Source: Canna indica
Lineage: Eukaryota; Streptophyta; Magnoliopsida; Zingiberales; Cannaceae
NCBI GenBank assembly: GCA_034359265.1
Contig: CP136898.1
Coordinates: 56,285,501 to 56,349,500 of the forward strand
Length of the DNA: 64,000 bases
Reading direction: 5' to 3'
How positions within the stretch are numbered: position 1 is the first letter of the stretch; each line of letters begins with the position of its first letter. This document shows, piece after piece, positions 39,141 to 52,287 of this stretch. The position numbers and the translations under genes were made by a program. The notes under the pieces were generated by a model. That model searched no databases and was not told the origin of the DNA. It was given only the letters and a program-made list of their open reading frames with translations.

Positions 39141-42100
39141 CTCCAGAACATTCACTGTGATGGGAGAAGTTGTTAATCGAGTTATATTTGATAGACTAAT
39201 GCAAAGAATTACACAATTTTTCGAATAGAATCTTGAACGAAGCCGACTGATTGAACTTCGGGGTATCGGTTCGAAACGAATAGAAATCTGAGTCGCGAGC
39301 GACTCCAGAACATTCACTGTGATGGGAGAAGTTGTTAATCGAGTTATTTATGACAAACTAATGCAAAGAATTGCACGCTTTTTGGAATAGAATCTTCAAC
39401 GAAGCCGACTAATTGAACTTCAGGGTATCGGCTAGAAACGCCCAGCAATCTGAGTCCCGAGCGACTCCAGAACATTCACTGTGATGGGAGAAGTTGTTAA
39501 TCGAGTTATTTATGACAAACTAATGCAAAGAATTGCACGCTTTTTGGAATAGAATCTTCAACGAAGTCGACTGATTGAACTTCAGGGTATCGGCTAGAAA
39601 CGCCCAGCAATCTGAGTCCCGAGCGACTCCAGAACATTCACTGTGATGGGAGAAGTTGTTAATCGAGTTATATTTGATAGACTAATGCAAAGAATTGCAC
39701 AATTTTTCGAATAGAATCTTGAACGAAGCCGACTGATTGAACTTCGGGGTATCGGTTCGAAACGAACAGAAATCTGAGTCCCGAGCGACTCCAGAACATT
39801 CACTGTGATGGGAGAAGTTGTTAATCGAGTTATTTATGAGAAACTAATGCAAAGAATTGCACGCTTTTTGGAATAGAATCTTCAACGAAGTCGACTGATT
39901 GAACTTCAGGGTATCGGCTAGAAACGCCCAGCAATCTGAGTCCCGAGCGACTCCAGAACATTCACTGTGATGGGAGAAGTTTTTAATCTAGTTAGTTATG
40001 ACAAACTAATGCAAAGAATTGCACGCTTTTTGGAATAGAATCTTCAACGAAGTCGACTGATTGAACTTCAGGGTATCGGCTAGAAACGCCCAGCAATCTG
40101 AGTCCCGAGCGACTCTAGAACATTCACTGTGATGGGAGAAGTTGTTAATCGAGTTATTTATGAGAAACTAATGCAAAGAATTGCACGCTTTTTGGAATAG
40201 AATCTTCAACGAAGTCGACTGATTGAACTTCAGGGTATCGGCTAGAAACGCCCAGCAATCTGAGTCCCGAGCGACTCCAGAACATTCACTGTGATGGGAG
40301 AAGTTGTTAATCGAGTTATATTTGATAGACTAATGCAAAGAATTACACAATTTTTCGAATAGAATCTTGAACGAAGCCGACTGATTGAACTTCGGGGTAT
40401 CGGTTCGAAACGAATAGAAATCTGAGTCGCGAGCGACTCCAGAACATTCACTGTGATGGGAGAAGTTGTTAATCGAGTTATTTATGACAAACTAATGCAA
40501 AGAATTGCACGCTTTTTGGAATAGAATCTTCAACGAAGCCGACTAATTGAACTTCAGGGTATCGGCTAGAAACGCCCAGCAATCTGAGTCCCGAGCGACT
40601 CCAGAACATTCACTGTGATGGGAGAAGTTGTTAATCGAGTTATTTATGACAAACTAATGCAAAGAATTGCACGCTTTTTGGAATAGAATCTTCAACGAAG
40701 TCGACTGATTGAACTTCAGGGTATCGGCTAGAAACGCCCAGCAATCTGAGTCCCGAGCGACTCCAGAACATTCACTGTGATGGGAGAAGTTGTTAATCGA
40801 GTTATATTTGATAGACTAATGCAAAGAATTGCACAATTTTTCGAATAGAATCTTGAACGAAGCCGACTGATTGAACTTCGGGGTATCGGTTCGAAACGAA
40901 CAGAAATCTGAGTCCCGAGCGACTCCAGAACATTCACTGTGATGGGAGAAGTTGTTAATCGAGTTATTTATGAGAAACTAATGCAAAGAATTGCACGCTT
41001 TTTGGAATAGAATCTTCAACGAAGTCGACTGATTGAACTTCAGGGTATCGGCTAGAAACGCCCAGCAATCTGAGTCCCGAGCGACTCCAGAACATTCACT
41101 GTGATGGGAGAAGTTTTTAATCTAGTTAGTTATGACAAACTAATGCAAAGAATTGCACGCTTTTTGGAATAGAATCTTCAACGAAGTCGACTGATTGAAC
41201 TTCAGGGTATCGGCTAGAAACGCCCAGCAATCTGAGTCCCGAGCGACTCTAGAACATTCACTGTGATGGGAGAAGTTGTTAATCGAGTTATTTATGAGAA
41301 ACTAATGCAAAGAATTGCACGCTTTTTGGAATAGAATCTTCAACGAAGTCGACTGATTGAACTTCAGGGTATCGGCTAGAAACGCCCAGCAATCTGAGTC
41401 CCGAGCGACTCCAGAACATTCACTGTGATGGGAGAAGTTGTTAATCGAGTTATATTTGATAGACTAATGCAAAGAATTACACAATTTTTCGAATAGAATC
41501 TTGAACGAAGCCGACTGATTGAACTTCGGGGTATCGGTTCGAAACGAATAGAAATCTGAGTCGCGAGCGACTCCAGAACATTCACTGTGATGGGAGAAGT
41601 TGTTAATCGAGTTATTTATGACAAACTAATGCAAAGAATTGCACGCTTTTTGGAATAGAATCTTCAACGAAGCCGACTAATTGAACTTCAGGGTATCGGC
41701 TAGAAACGCCCAGCAATCTGAGTCCCGAGCGACTCCAGAACATTCACTGTGATGGGAGAAGTTGTTAATCGAGTTATTTATGACAAACTAATGCAAAGAA
41801 TTGCACGCTTTTTGGAATAGAATCTTCAACGAAGTCGACTGATTGAACTTCAGGGTATCGGCTAGAAACGCCCAGCAATCTGAGTCCCGAGCGACTCCAG
41901 AACATTCACTGTGATGGGAGAAGTTGTTAATCGAGTTATATTTGATAGACTAATGCAAAGAATTGCACAATTTTTCGAATAGAATCTTGAACGAAGCCGA
42001 CTGATTGAACTTCGGGGTATCGGTTCGAAACGAACAGAAATCTGAGTCCCGAGCGACTCCAGAACATTCACTGTGATGGGAGAAGTTGTTAATCGAGTTA

Positions 42101-42370
42101 TTTATGAGAAACTAATGCAAAGAATTGCACGCTTTTTGGAATAGAATCTTCAACGAAGTCGACTGATTGAACTTCAGGGTATCGGCTAGAAACGCCCAGC
42201 AATCTGAGTCCCGAGCGACTCCAGAACATTCACTGTGATGGGAGAAGTTTTTAATCTAGTTAGTTATGACAAACTAATGCAAAGAATTGCACGCTTTTTG
42301 GAATAGAATCTTCAACGAAGTCGACTGATTGAACTTCAGGGTATCGGCTAGAAACGCCCAGCAATCTGAG
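38460..42370. repeat. 7-monomer HOR of 1134 bp, about 3.4 copies
   Basis: Units start near 38460, 39594, 40728 and 41862 (partial). The CCGACTAATTG variant sits at about 39405, 40539 and 41673, exactly 1134 bp apart, as do the ATTACACAA class A monomers at about 39207, 40341 and 41475. The units appear almost identical by eye. The fourth stops near 42380, where CTCCAG replaces CTCTAG. About 39.47-41.2 kb also matches 45.46-47.2 kb at 5992 bp. Confidence 0.9.
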
Positions 42371-43060
42371 TCCCGAGCGACTCCAGAACATTCACTGTGA
42401 TGGGAGAAGTTGTTAATCAAGTTATTTATGACAAACTAATGCAAAGAATTGCACGCTTTTTGGAATAGAATCTTCAACGAAGTCGACTGATTGAACTTCA
42501 GGGTATCGGCTAGAAACGCCCAGCAATCTGAGTCCCGAGCGACTCCAGAACATTCACTGTGATGGGAGAAGTTGTTAACCGAGTTATATTTGAAAGACTA
42601 ATGCAAAGAATTGCACAATTTTTCGAATATAATCTTGAACGAAGCCGACTGATTGAACTTCGGGGTATCGGTTCGAAACGAACAGAAATCTGAGTTGCGA
42701 GGGACTCCAGAACATTCACTGTGATGGGAGAAGTTGTTAATCGAGTTATTTATGACAAACTAATGCAAAGAATTGCATGCTTTTCGGAATAGAATCTTCA
42801 ACGAAGCCGACTGATTGAACTTCAGGGTATCGGCTAGAAACGCCCAGCAATCTGAGTCTCGAGCGAATCCAGAACATTCACTGTGATGGGAGAAGTTGTT
42901 AATCGAGTTATATTTGATAGACTAATGCAAAGAATTGCACAATTTTTCGAATAGAATCTTGAACGAAGCCGACTGATTGAACTTCGGGGTATCTGTTCGA
43001 AACGAACAGAAATCTGAGTCGCGAGCGACTCCAGAACATTCACTGTGATGCGAGAAGTTG
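42371..43060. repeat. Short patch related to about 35.9-36.6 kb
   Basis: The offset is 6478 bp. The patch contains an A monomer with TTAACCGAG and TTTGAAAG near 42578 and a GCATGCTTTTCGG monomer near 42775, in the same order as at 36100-36310. Private changes are AATCAAGTT near 42416 and GAATATAATC near 42626. Confidence 0.75.
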
Positions 43061-45460
43061 TTAATCGAGTTATATTTGATAGACTAATGCAAAGAATTAC
43101 ACAATTTTTCGAATAGAATCTTGAACGAAGCCGACTGATTGAACTTCGGGGTATCGGTTCGAAACGAATAGAAATCTGAGTCGCGAGCGACTCCAGAACA
43201 TTCACTGTGATGGGAGAAGTTGTTAATCGAGTTATTTATGACAAACTAATGCAAAGAATTGCACGCTTTTTGGAATAGAATCTTCAACGAAGCCGACTGA
43301 TTGAACTTCAGGGTATCGGCTAGAAACGCCCAGCAATCTGAGTCCCGAGCGACTCCAGAACATTCACTGTGATGGGAGAAGTTGTTAATCGAGTTATTTA
43401 TGACAAACTAATGCAAAGAATTGCACGCTTTTTGGAATAGAATCTTCAACGAAGTCGACTGATTGAACTTCAGGGTATCGGCTAGAAACGCCCAGCAATC
43501 TGAGTCCCGAGCGACTCCAGAACATTCACTGTGATGGGAGAAGTTGTTAATCGAGTTATATTTGATAGACTAATGCAAAGAATTGCACAATTTTTCGAAT
43601 AGAATCTTGAACGAAGCCGACTGATTGAACTTCGGGGTATCGGTTCGAAACGAACAGAAATCTGAGTCCCGAGCGACTCCAGAACATTCACTGTGATGGG
43701 AGAAGTTGTTAATCGAGTTATTTATGAGAAACTAATGCAAAGAATTGCACGCTTTTTGGAATAGAATCTTCAACGAAGTCGACTGATTGAACTTCAGGGT
43801 ATCGGCTAGAAACGCCCAGCAATCTGAGTCCCGAGCGACTCTAGAACATTCACTGTGATGGGAGAAGTTGTTAATCGAGTTATTTATGAGAAACTAATGC
43901 AAAGAATTGCACGCTTTTTGGAATAGAATCTTCAACGAAGTCGACTGATTGAACTTCAGGGTATCGGCTAGAAACGCCCAGCAATCTGAGTCCCGAGCGA
44001 CTCCAGAACATTCACTGTGATGGGAGAAGTTTTTAATCTAGTTAGTTATGACAAACTAAGGCAAAGAATTGCCCGCTTTTTGGAATAGAATCTTCAACGA
44101 AGCCGACTGATTGAACTTCATGGTATCGGCTAGAAACGCCCAGCAATCTGAGACGCGAGCGACTCCAGAACATTCACTGTGATGGGAGAAGTTGTTAATC
44201 CAGTTAGTTATGACAAACTAATGCAAAGAATTGCACGCTTTTGGAATAAAATCTTGAACGAAGCCGACTGATTGAAGTCGGGGTATCGGGTCGAATCGAT
44301 CAGAAATCTGAGTCATGAGCGACTCAAGAACATTCACTGTGATGGGAGAAGTTGTTAATGGAGTTATTTATGACAAACTAATGCAAAGAATTGCATGCTT
44401 TTTGGAATAGAATCTTCAACGAAGCCGACTGATTGAACTTTAGGGTATCGGCTAGAAACGCCCAGCAATCTGAGTCCCGAGCGACTCCAGAACATTCACT
44501 GTGATGGGAGAAGTTGTTAATCGAGTTATTTATGACAAACTAATGCAAAGAATTGCACGCTTTTTGGAATAGAATCTTCAACGAAGTCGACTGATTGAAC
44601 TTCAGGGTATCGGCTAGAAACGCCCAGCAATCTGAGTCCCGAGCGACTCCAGAACATTCACTGTGATGGGAGAGGTTGTTAATCGAGTTATTTATGACAA
44701 ACTAATGCAAAGAATTGCACGCTTTTTGGAATAGAATCTTCAACGAAGTCGACTGATTGAACTTCAGGGTATCGGCTAGAAACGCCCAGCAATCTGAGTC
44801 CCGAGCGACTCCAGAACATTCACTGTGATGGGAGAAGTTGTTAATCGAGTTATATTTGATAGACTAATGCAAAGAATTGCACAATTTTTCGAATAGAATC
44901 TTGAACGAAGCCGACTGATTGAACTTCGGGGTATCGGTTCGAAACGAACAGAAATCTGAGTCCCGAGCGACTCCAGAACATTCACTGTGATGGGAGAAGT
45001 TGTTAATCGAGTTATTTATGAGAAACTAATGCAAAGAATTGCACGCTTTTTGGAATAGAATCTTCAACGAAGTCGACTGATTGAACTTCAGGGTATCGGC
45101 TAGAAACGCCCAGCAATCTGAGTCCCGAGCGACTCCAGAACATTCACTGTGATGGGAGAAGTTTTTAATCTAGTTAGTTATGACAAACTAATGCAAAGAA
45201 TTGCACGCTTTTTGGAATAGAATCTTCAACGAAGTCGACTGATTGAACTTCAGGGTATCGGCTAGAAACGCCCAGCAATCTGAGTCCCGAGCGACTCTAG
45301 AACATTCACTGTGATGGGAGAAGTTGTTAATCGAGTTATTTATGAGAAACTAATGCAAAGAATTGCACGCTTTTTGGAATAGAATCTTCAACGAAGTCGA
45401 CTGATTGAACTTCAGGGTATCGGCTAGAAACGCCCAGCAATCTGAGTCCCGAGCGACTCC
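43060..45460. repeat. Copy of the 36.74-39.14 kb block
   Basis: It carries the same rare markers as its source, 6316 bp to the left, including the 160-bp monomer at 44217. Just to the right, the GAGAGGTTG variant reappears at about 45480, 810 bp (5 monomers) after its first occurrence near 44670. This shows a further 5-monomer duplication here. Confidence 0.87.
44217..44376. repeat. Class C monomer (160 bp), copy 6
   Basis: Partner of the copy at 37891 at 6316 bp, with the same GAATTGCCCGC and GAGAGGTTG neighbours. Confidence 0.93.
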
Positions 45461-46719
45461 AGAACATTCACTGTGATGGGAGAGGTTGTTAATCGAGTTA
45501 TTTATGACAAACTAATGCAAAGAATTGCACGCTTTTTGGAATAGAATCTTCAACGAAGTCGACTGATTGAACTTCAGGGTATCGGCTAGAAACGCCCAGC
45601 AATCTGAGTCCCGAGCGACTCCAGAACATTCACTGTGATGGGAGAAGTTGTTAATCGAGTTATATTTGATAGACTAATGCAAAGAATTGCACAATTTTTC
45701 GAATAGAATCTTGAACGAAGCCGACTGATTGAACTTCGGGGTATCGGTTCGAAACGAACAGAAATCTGAGTCCCGAGCGACTCCAGAACATTCACTGTGA
45801 TGGGAGAAGTTGTTAATCGAGTTATTTATGAGAAACTAATGCAAAGAATTGCACGCTTTTTGGAATAGAATCTTCAACGAAGTCGACTGATTGAACTTCA
45901 GGGTATCGGCTAGAAACGCCCAGCAATCTGAGTCCCGAGCGACTCCAGAACATTCACTGTGATGGGAGAAGTTTTTAATCTAGTTAGTTATGACAAACTA
46001 ATGCAAAGAATTGCACGCTTTTTGGAATAGAATCTTCAACGAAGTCGACTGATTGAACTTCAGGGTATCGGCTAGAAACGCCCAGCAATCTGAGTCCCGA
46101 GCGACTCTAGAACATTCACTGTGATGGGAGAAGTTGTTAATCGAGTTATTTATGAGAAACTAATGCAAAGAATTGCACGCTTTTTGGAATAGAATCTTCA
46201 ACGAAGTCGACTGATTGAACTTCAGGGTATCGGCTAGAAACGCCCAGCAATCTGAGTCCCGAGCGACTCCAGAACATTCACTGTGATGGGAGAAGTTGTT
46301 AATCGAGTTATATTTGATAGACTAATGCAAAGAATTACACAATTTTTCGAATAGAATCTTGAACGAAGCCGACTGATTGAACTTCGGGGTATCGGTTCGA
46401 AACGAATAGAAATCTGAGTCGCGAGCGACTCCAGAACATTCACTGTGATGGGAGAAGTTGTTAATCGAGTTATTTATGACAAACTAATGCAAAGAATTGC
46501 ACGCTTTTTGGAATAGAATCTTCAACGAAGCCGACTGATTGAACTTCAGGGTATCGGCTAGAAACGCCCAGCAATCTGAGTCCCGAGCGACTCCAGAACA
46601 TTCACTGTGATGGGAGAAGTTGTTAATCGAGTTATTTATGACAAACTAATGCAAAGAATTGCACGCTTTTTGGAATAGAATCTTCAACGAAGTCGACTGA
46701 TTGAACTTCAGGGTATCGG
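45461..46719. repeat. Patch related to the 7-monomer HOR region
   Basis: A-monomer groups at 45586, 46234 and 46720 match those at 39594, 40242 and 40728 at an offset of 5992 bp. Internally, 45586 and 46720 are 1134 bp apart, the same 7-monomer step as at 38.5-42.4 kb. The CCGACTAATTG marker of that region is not present here (GACTGATTG near 46530). Confidence 0.8.
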
Positions 46720-47616
46720 CTAGAAACGCCCAGCAATCTGAGTCCCGAGCGACTCCAGAACATTCACTGTGATGGGAGAAGTTGTTAATCGAGTTATATT
46801 TGATAGACTAATGCAAAGAATTGCACAATTTTTCGAATAGAATCTTGAACGAAGCCGACTGATTGAACTTCGGGGTATCGGTTCGAAACGAACAGAAATC
46901 TGAGTCCCGAGCGACTCCAGAACATTCACTGTGATGGGAGAAGTTGTTAATCGAGTTATTTATGAGAAACTAATGCAAAGAATTGCACGCTTTTTGGAAT
47001 AGAATCTTCAACGAAGTCGACTGATTGAACTTCAGGGTATCGGCTAGAAACGCCCAGCAATCTGAGTCCCGAGCGACTCCAGAACATTCACTGTGATGGG
47101 AGAAGTTTTTAATCTAGTTAGTTATGACAAACTAATGCAAAGAATTGCACGCTTTTTGGAATAGAATCTTCAACGAAGTCGACTGATTGAACTTCAGGGT
47201 ATCGGCTAGAAACGCCCAGCAATCTGAGTCCCGAGCGACTCTAGAACATTCACTGTGATGGGAGAAGTTGTTAATCGAGTTATTTATGAGAAACTAATGC
47301 AAAGAATTGCACGCTTTTTGGAATAGAATCTTCAACGAAGTCGACTGATTGAACTTCAGGGTATCGGCTAGAAACGCCCAGCAATCTGAGTCCCGAGCGA
47401 CTCCAGAACATTCACTGTGATGGGAGAAGTTTTTAATCTAGTTAGTTATGACAAACTAAGGCAAAGAATTGCACGCTTTTTGGAATAGAATCTTCAACGA
47501 AGCCGACTGATTGAACTTCATGGTATCGGCTAGAAACGCCCAGCAATCTGAGACGCGAGCGACTCCAGAACATTCACTGTGATGGGAGAAGTTGTTAATC
47601 CAGTTAGTTATGACAA

Positions 47617-47776
47617 ACTAATGCTAAGAATTGCACGCTTTTGGAATAAAATCTTGAACGAAGCCGACTGATTGAAGTCGGGGTATCGGGTCGAATCGAT
47701 CAGAAATCTGAGTCATGAGCGACTCAAGAACATTCACTGTGATGGGAGAAGTTGTTAATGGAGTTATTTATAACAA
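47617..47776. repeat. Class C monomer (160 bp), copy 7
   Basis: It carries ATGCTAAGAATT where other copies have ATGCAAAGAATT, and the next monomer is entered by TTTATAACAAAC. Confidence 0.93.
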
Positions 47777-48586
47777 ACTAATGCAAAGAATTGCATGCTT
47801 TTTGGAATAGAATCTTCAACGAAGCCGACTGATTGAACTTTAGGGTATCGGCTAGAAACGCCCAGCAATCTGAGTCCCGAGCGACTCCAGAACATTCACT
47901 GTGATGGGAGAAGTTGTTAATCGAGTTATTTATGACAAACTAATGCAAAGAATTGCACGCTTTTTGGAATAGAATCTTCAACGAAGTCGACTGATTGAAC
48001 TTCAGGGTATCGGCTAGAAACGCCCAGCAATCTGAGTCCCGAGCGACTCCAGAACATTCACTGTGATGGGAGAAGTTGTTAATCGAGTTATTTATGACAA
48101 ACTAATGCAAAGAATTGCACGCTTTTTGGAATAGAATCTTCAACGAAGTCGACTGATTGAACTTCAGGGTATCGGCTAGAAACGCCCAGCAATCTGAGTC
48201 CCGAGCGACTCCAGAACATTCACTGTGATGGGAGAAGTTGTTAATCGAGTTATATTTGATAGACTAATGCAAAGAATTGCACAATTTTTCGAATAGAATC
48301 TTGAACGAAGCCGACTGATTGAACTTCGGGGTATCGGTTCGAAACGAACAGAAATCTGAGTCCCGAGCGACTCCAGAACATTCACTGTGATGGGAGAAGT
48401 TGTTAATCGAGTTATTTATGAGAAACTAATGCAAAGAATTGCACGCTTTTTGGAATAGAATCTTCAACGAAGTCGACTGATTGAACTTCAGGGTATCGGC
48501 TAGAAACGCCCAGCAATCTGAGACGCGAGCGACTCCAGAACATTCACTGTGATGGGAGAAGTTGTTAATCCAGTTAGTTATGACAA

Positions 48587-48746
48587 ACTAATGCAAAGAA
48601 TTGCACGCTTTTGGAATAAAATCTTGAACGAAGCCGACTGATTGAAGTCGGGGTATCGGGTCGAATCGATCAGAAATCTGAGTCATGAGCGACTCAAGAA
48701 CATTCACTGTGATGGGAGAAGTTGTTAATGGAGTTATTTATGACAA
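48587..48746. repeat. Class C monomer (160 bp), copy 8
   Basis: The preceding monomer is chimeric: a B-type CAGGGTATCGG left part joined to the GAGACGCGAGCG right part that normally follows CTTCATGGTATCGG. It is only 970 bp (6 monomers) after copy 7, the shortest C-to-C spacing in the array. Confidence 0.93.
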
Positions 48747-50042
48747 ACTAATGCAAAGAATTGCATGCTTTTTGGAATAGAATCTTCAACGAAGCCGACT
48801 GATTGAACTTTAGGGTATCGGCTAGAAACGCCCAGCAATCTGAGTCCCGAGCGACTCCAGAACATTCACTGTGATGGGAGAAGTTGTTAATCGAGTTATT
48901 TATGACAAACTAATGCAAAGAATTGCACGCTTTTTGGAATAGAATCTTCAACGAAGTCGACTGATTGAACTTCAGGGTATCGGCTAGAAACGCCCAGCAA
49001 TCTGAGTCCCGAGCGACTCCAGAACATTCACTGTGATGGGAGAAGTTGTTAATCGAGTTATTTATGACAAACTAATGCAAAGAATTGCACGCTTTTTGGA
49101 ATAGAATCTTCAACGAAGTCGACTGATTGAACTTCAGGGTATCGGCTAGAAACGCCCAGCAATCTGAGTCCCGAGCGACTCCAGAACATTCACTGTGATG
49201 GGAGAAGTTGTTAATCGAGTTATATTTGATAGACTAATGCAAAGAATTGCACAATTTTTCGAATAGAATCTTGAACGAAGCCGACTGATTGAACTTCGGG
49301 GTATCGGTTCGAAACGAACAGAAATCTGAGTCCCGAGCGACTCCAGAACATTCACTGTGATGGGAGAAGTTGTTAATCGAGTTATTTATGAGAAACTAAT
49401 GCAAAGAATTGTACGCTTTTTGGAATAGAATCTTCAACGAAGTCGACTGATTGAACTTCAGGGTTTCGGCTAGAAACGCCCAGCAATCTGAGTCCCGAGC
49501 GACTCCAGAACATTCACTGTGATGGGAGAAGTTTTTAATCTAGTTAGTTATGACAAACTAATGCAAAGAATTGCACGCTTTTTGGAATAGAATCTTCAAC
49601 GAAGTCGACTGATTGAACTTCAGGGTATCGGCTAGAAACGCCCAGCAATCTGAGTCCCGAGCGACTCTAGAACATTCACTGTGATGGGAGAAGTTGTTAA
49701 TCGAGTTATTTATGAGAAACTAATGCAAAGAATTGCACGCTTTTTGGAATAGAATCTTCAACGAAGTCGACTGATTGAACTTCAGGGTATCGGCTAGAAA
49801 CGCCCAGCAATCTGAGTCCCGAGCGACTCCAGAACATTCACTGTGATGGGAGAAGTTTTTAATCTAGTTAGTTATGACAAACTAAGGCAAAGAATTGCAC
49901 GCTTTTTGGAATAGAATCTTCAACGAAGCCGACTGATTGAACTTCATGGTATCGGCTAGAAACGCCCAGCAATCTGAGACGCGAGCGACTCCAGAACATT
50001 CACTGTGATGGGAGAAGTTGTTAATCCAGTTAGTTATGACAA

Positions 50043-50202
50043 ACTAATGCTAAGAATTGCACGCTTTTGGAATAAAATCTTGAACGAAGCCGACTGATTG
50101 AAGTCGGGGTATCGGGTCGAATCGATCAGAAATCTGAGTCATGAGCGACTCAAGAACATTCACTGTGATGGGAGAAGTTGTTAATGGAGTTATTTATAAC
50201 AA
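50043..50202. repeat. Class C monomer (160 bp), copy 9
   Basis: Partner of the copy at 47617 at 2426 bp, with the same ATGCTAAGAATT and TTTATAACAAAC changes. Confidence 0.93.
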
Positions 50203-51012
50203 ACTAATGCAAAGAATTGCATGCTTTTTGGAATAGAATCTTCAACGAAGCCGACTGATTGAACTTTAGGGTATCGGCTAGAAACGCCCAGCAATCTGAG
50301 TCCCGAGCGACTCCAGAACATTCACTGTGATGGGAGAAGTTGTTAATCGAGTTATTTATGACAAACTAATGCAAAGAATTGCACGCTTTTTGGAATAGAA
50401 TCTTCAACGAAGTCGACTGATTGAACTTCAGGGTATCGGCTAGAAACGCCCAGCAATCTGAGTCCCGAGCGACTCCAGAACATTCACTGTGATGGGAGAA
50501 GTTGTTAATCGAGTTATTTATGACAAACTAATGCAAAGAATTGCACGCTTTTTGGAATAGAATCTTCAACGAAGTCGACTGATTGAACTTCAGGGTATCG
50601 GCTAGAAACGCCCAGCAATCTGAGTCCCGAGCGACTCCAGAACATTCACTGTGATGGGAGAAGTTGTTAATCGAGTTATATTTGATAGACTAATGCAAAG
50701 AATTGCACAATTTTTCGAATAGAATCTTGAACGAAGCCGACTGATTGAACTTCGGGGTATCGGTTCGAAACGAACAGAAATCTGAGTCCCGAGCGACTCC
50801 AGAACATTCACTGTGATGGGAGAAGTTGTTAATCGAGTTATTTATGAGAAACTAATGCAAAGAATTGCACGCTTTTTGGAATAGAATCTTCAACGAAGTC
50901 GACTGATTGAACTTCAGGGTATCGGCTAGAAACGCCCAGCAATCTGAGACGCGAGCGACTCCAGAACATTCACTGTGATGGGAGAAGTTGTTAATCCAGT
51001 TAGTTATGACAA

Positions 51013-51172
51013 ACTAATGCAAAGAATTGCACGCTTTTGGAATAAAATCTTGAACGAAGCCGACTGATTGAAGTCGGGGTATCGGGTCGAATCGATCAGA
51101 AATCTGAGTCATGAGCGACTCAAGAACATTCACTGTGATGGGAGAAGTTGTTAATGGAGTTATTTATGACAA
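51013..51172. repeat. Class C monomer (160 bp), copy 10
   Basis: Partner of the copy at 48587 at 2426 bp, preceded by the same chimeric monomer. It is the last class C monomer before the LINE. Confidence 0.93.
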
Positions 51173-52287
51173 ACTAATGCAAAGAATTGCATGCTTTTTG
51201 GAATAGAATCTTCAACGAAGCCGACTGATTGAACTTTAGGGTATCGGCTAGAAACGCCCAGCAATCTGAGTCCCGAGCGACTCCAGAACATTCACTGTGA
51301 TGGGAGAAGTTGTTAATCGAGTTATTTATGACAAACTAATGCAAAGAATTGCACGCTTTTTGGAATAGAATCTTCAACGAAGTCGACTGATTGAACTTCA
51401 GGGTATCGGCTAGAAACGCCCAGCAATCTGAGTCCCGAGCGACTCCAGAACATTCACTGTGATGGGAGAAGTTGTTAATCGAGTTATTTATGACAAACTA
51501 ATGCAAAGAATTGCACGCTTTTTGGAATAGAATCTTCAACGAAGTCGACTGATTGAACTTCAGGGTATCGGCTAGAAACGCCCAGCAATCTGAGTCCCGA
51601 GCGACTCCAGAACATTCACTGTGATGGGAGAAGTTGTTAATCGAGTTATATTTGATAGACTAATGCAAAGAATTGCACAATTTTTCGAATAGAATCTTGA
51701 ACGAAGCCGACTGATTGAACTTCGGGGTATCGGTTCGAAACGAACAGAAATCTGAGTCCCGAGCGACTCCAGAACATTCACTGTGATGGGAGAAGTTGTT
51801 AATCGAGTTATTTATGAGAAACTAATGCAAAGAATTGTACGCTTTTTGGAATAGAATCTTCAACGAAGTCGACTGATTGAACTTCAGGGTTTCGGCTAGA
51901 AACGCCCAGCAATCTGAGTCCCGAGCGACTCCAGAACATTCACTGTGATGGGAGAAGTTTTTAATCTAGTTAGTTATGACAAACTAATGCAAAGAATTGC
52001 ACGCTTTTTGGAATAGAATCTTCAACGAAGTCGACTGATTGAACTTCAGGGTATCGGCTAGAAACGCCCAGCAATCTGAGTCCCGAGCGACTCTAGAACA
52101 TTCACTGTGATGGGAGAAGTTGTTAATCGAGTTATTTATGTGAAACTAATGCAAAGAATTGCACGCTTTTTGGAATAGAATCTTCAACGAAGTCGACTGA
52201 TTGAACTTCAGGGTATCGGCTAGAAACGCCCAGCAATCTGAGTCCCGAGCGACTCCAGAACATTCACTGTGATGGGAGAAGTTGTTA

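Larger units (their letters stand above)
46720..52287. repeat. 15-monomer HOR of 2426 bp, about 2.3 copies
   Basis: Copies run from about 46720, 49146 and 51572 (partial). Each full copy contains two 160-bp monomers, so 15 monomers span 2426 bp. Shared rare variants are ATGCTAAGAATT (47620 and 50046), TTTATAACAAAC (47767 and 50193), GAATTGTACGC (49408 and 51834) and GGGTTTCGGC (near 49462 and 51888). The last two occur in copies 2 and 3 but not copy 1, which gives an order of events. The match ends near 52288, where TTAACCGAG replaces TTTAATCTAG. Confidence 0.92.
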
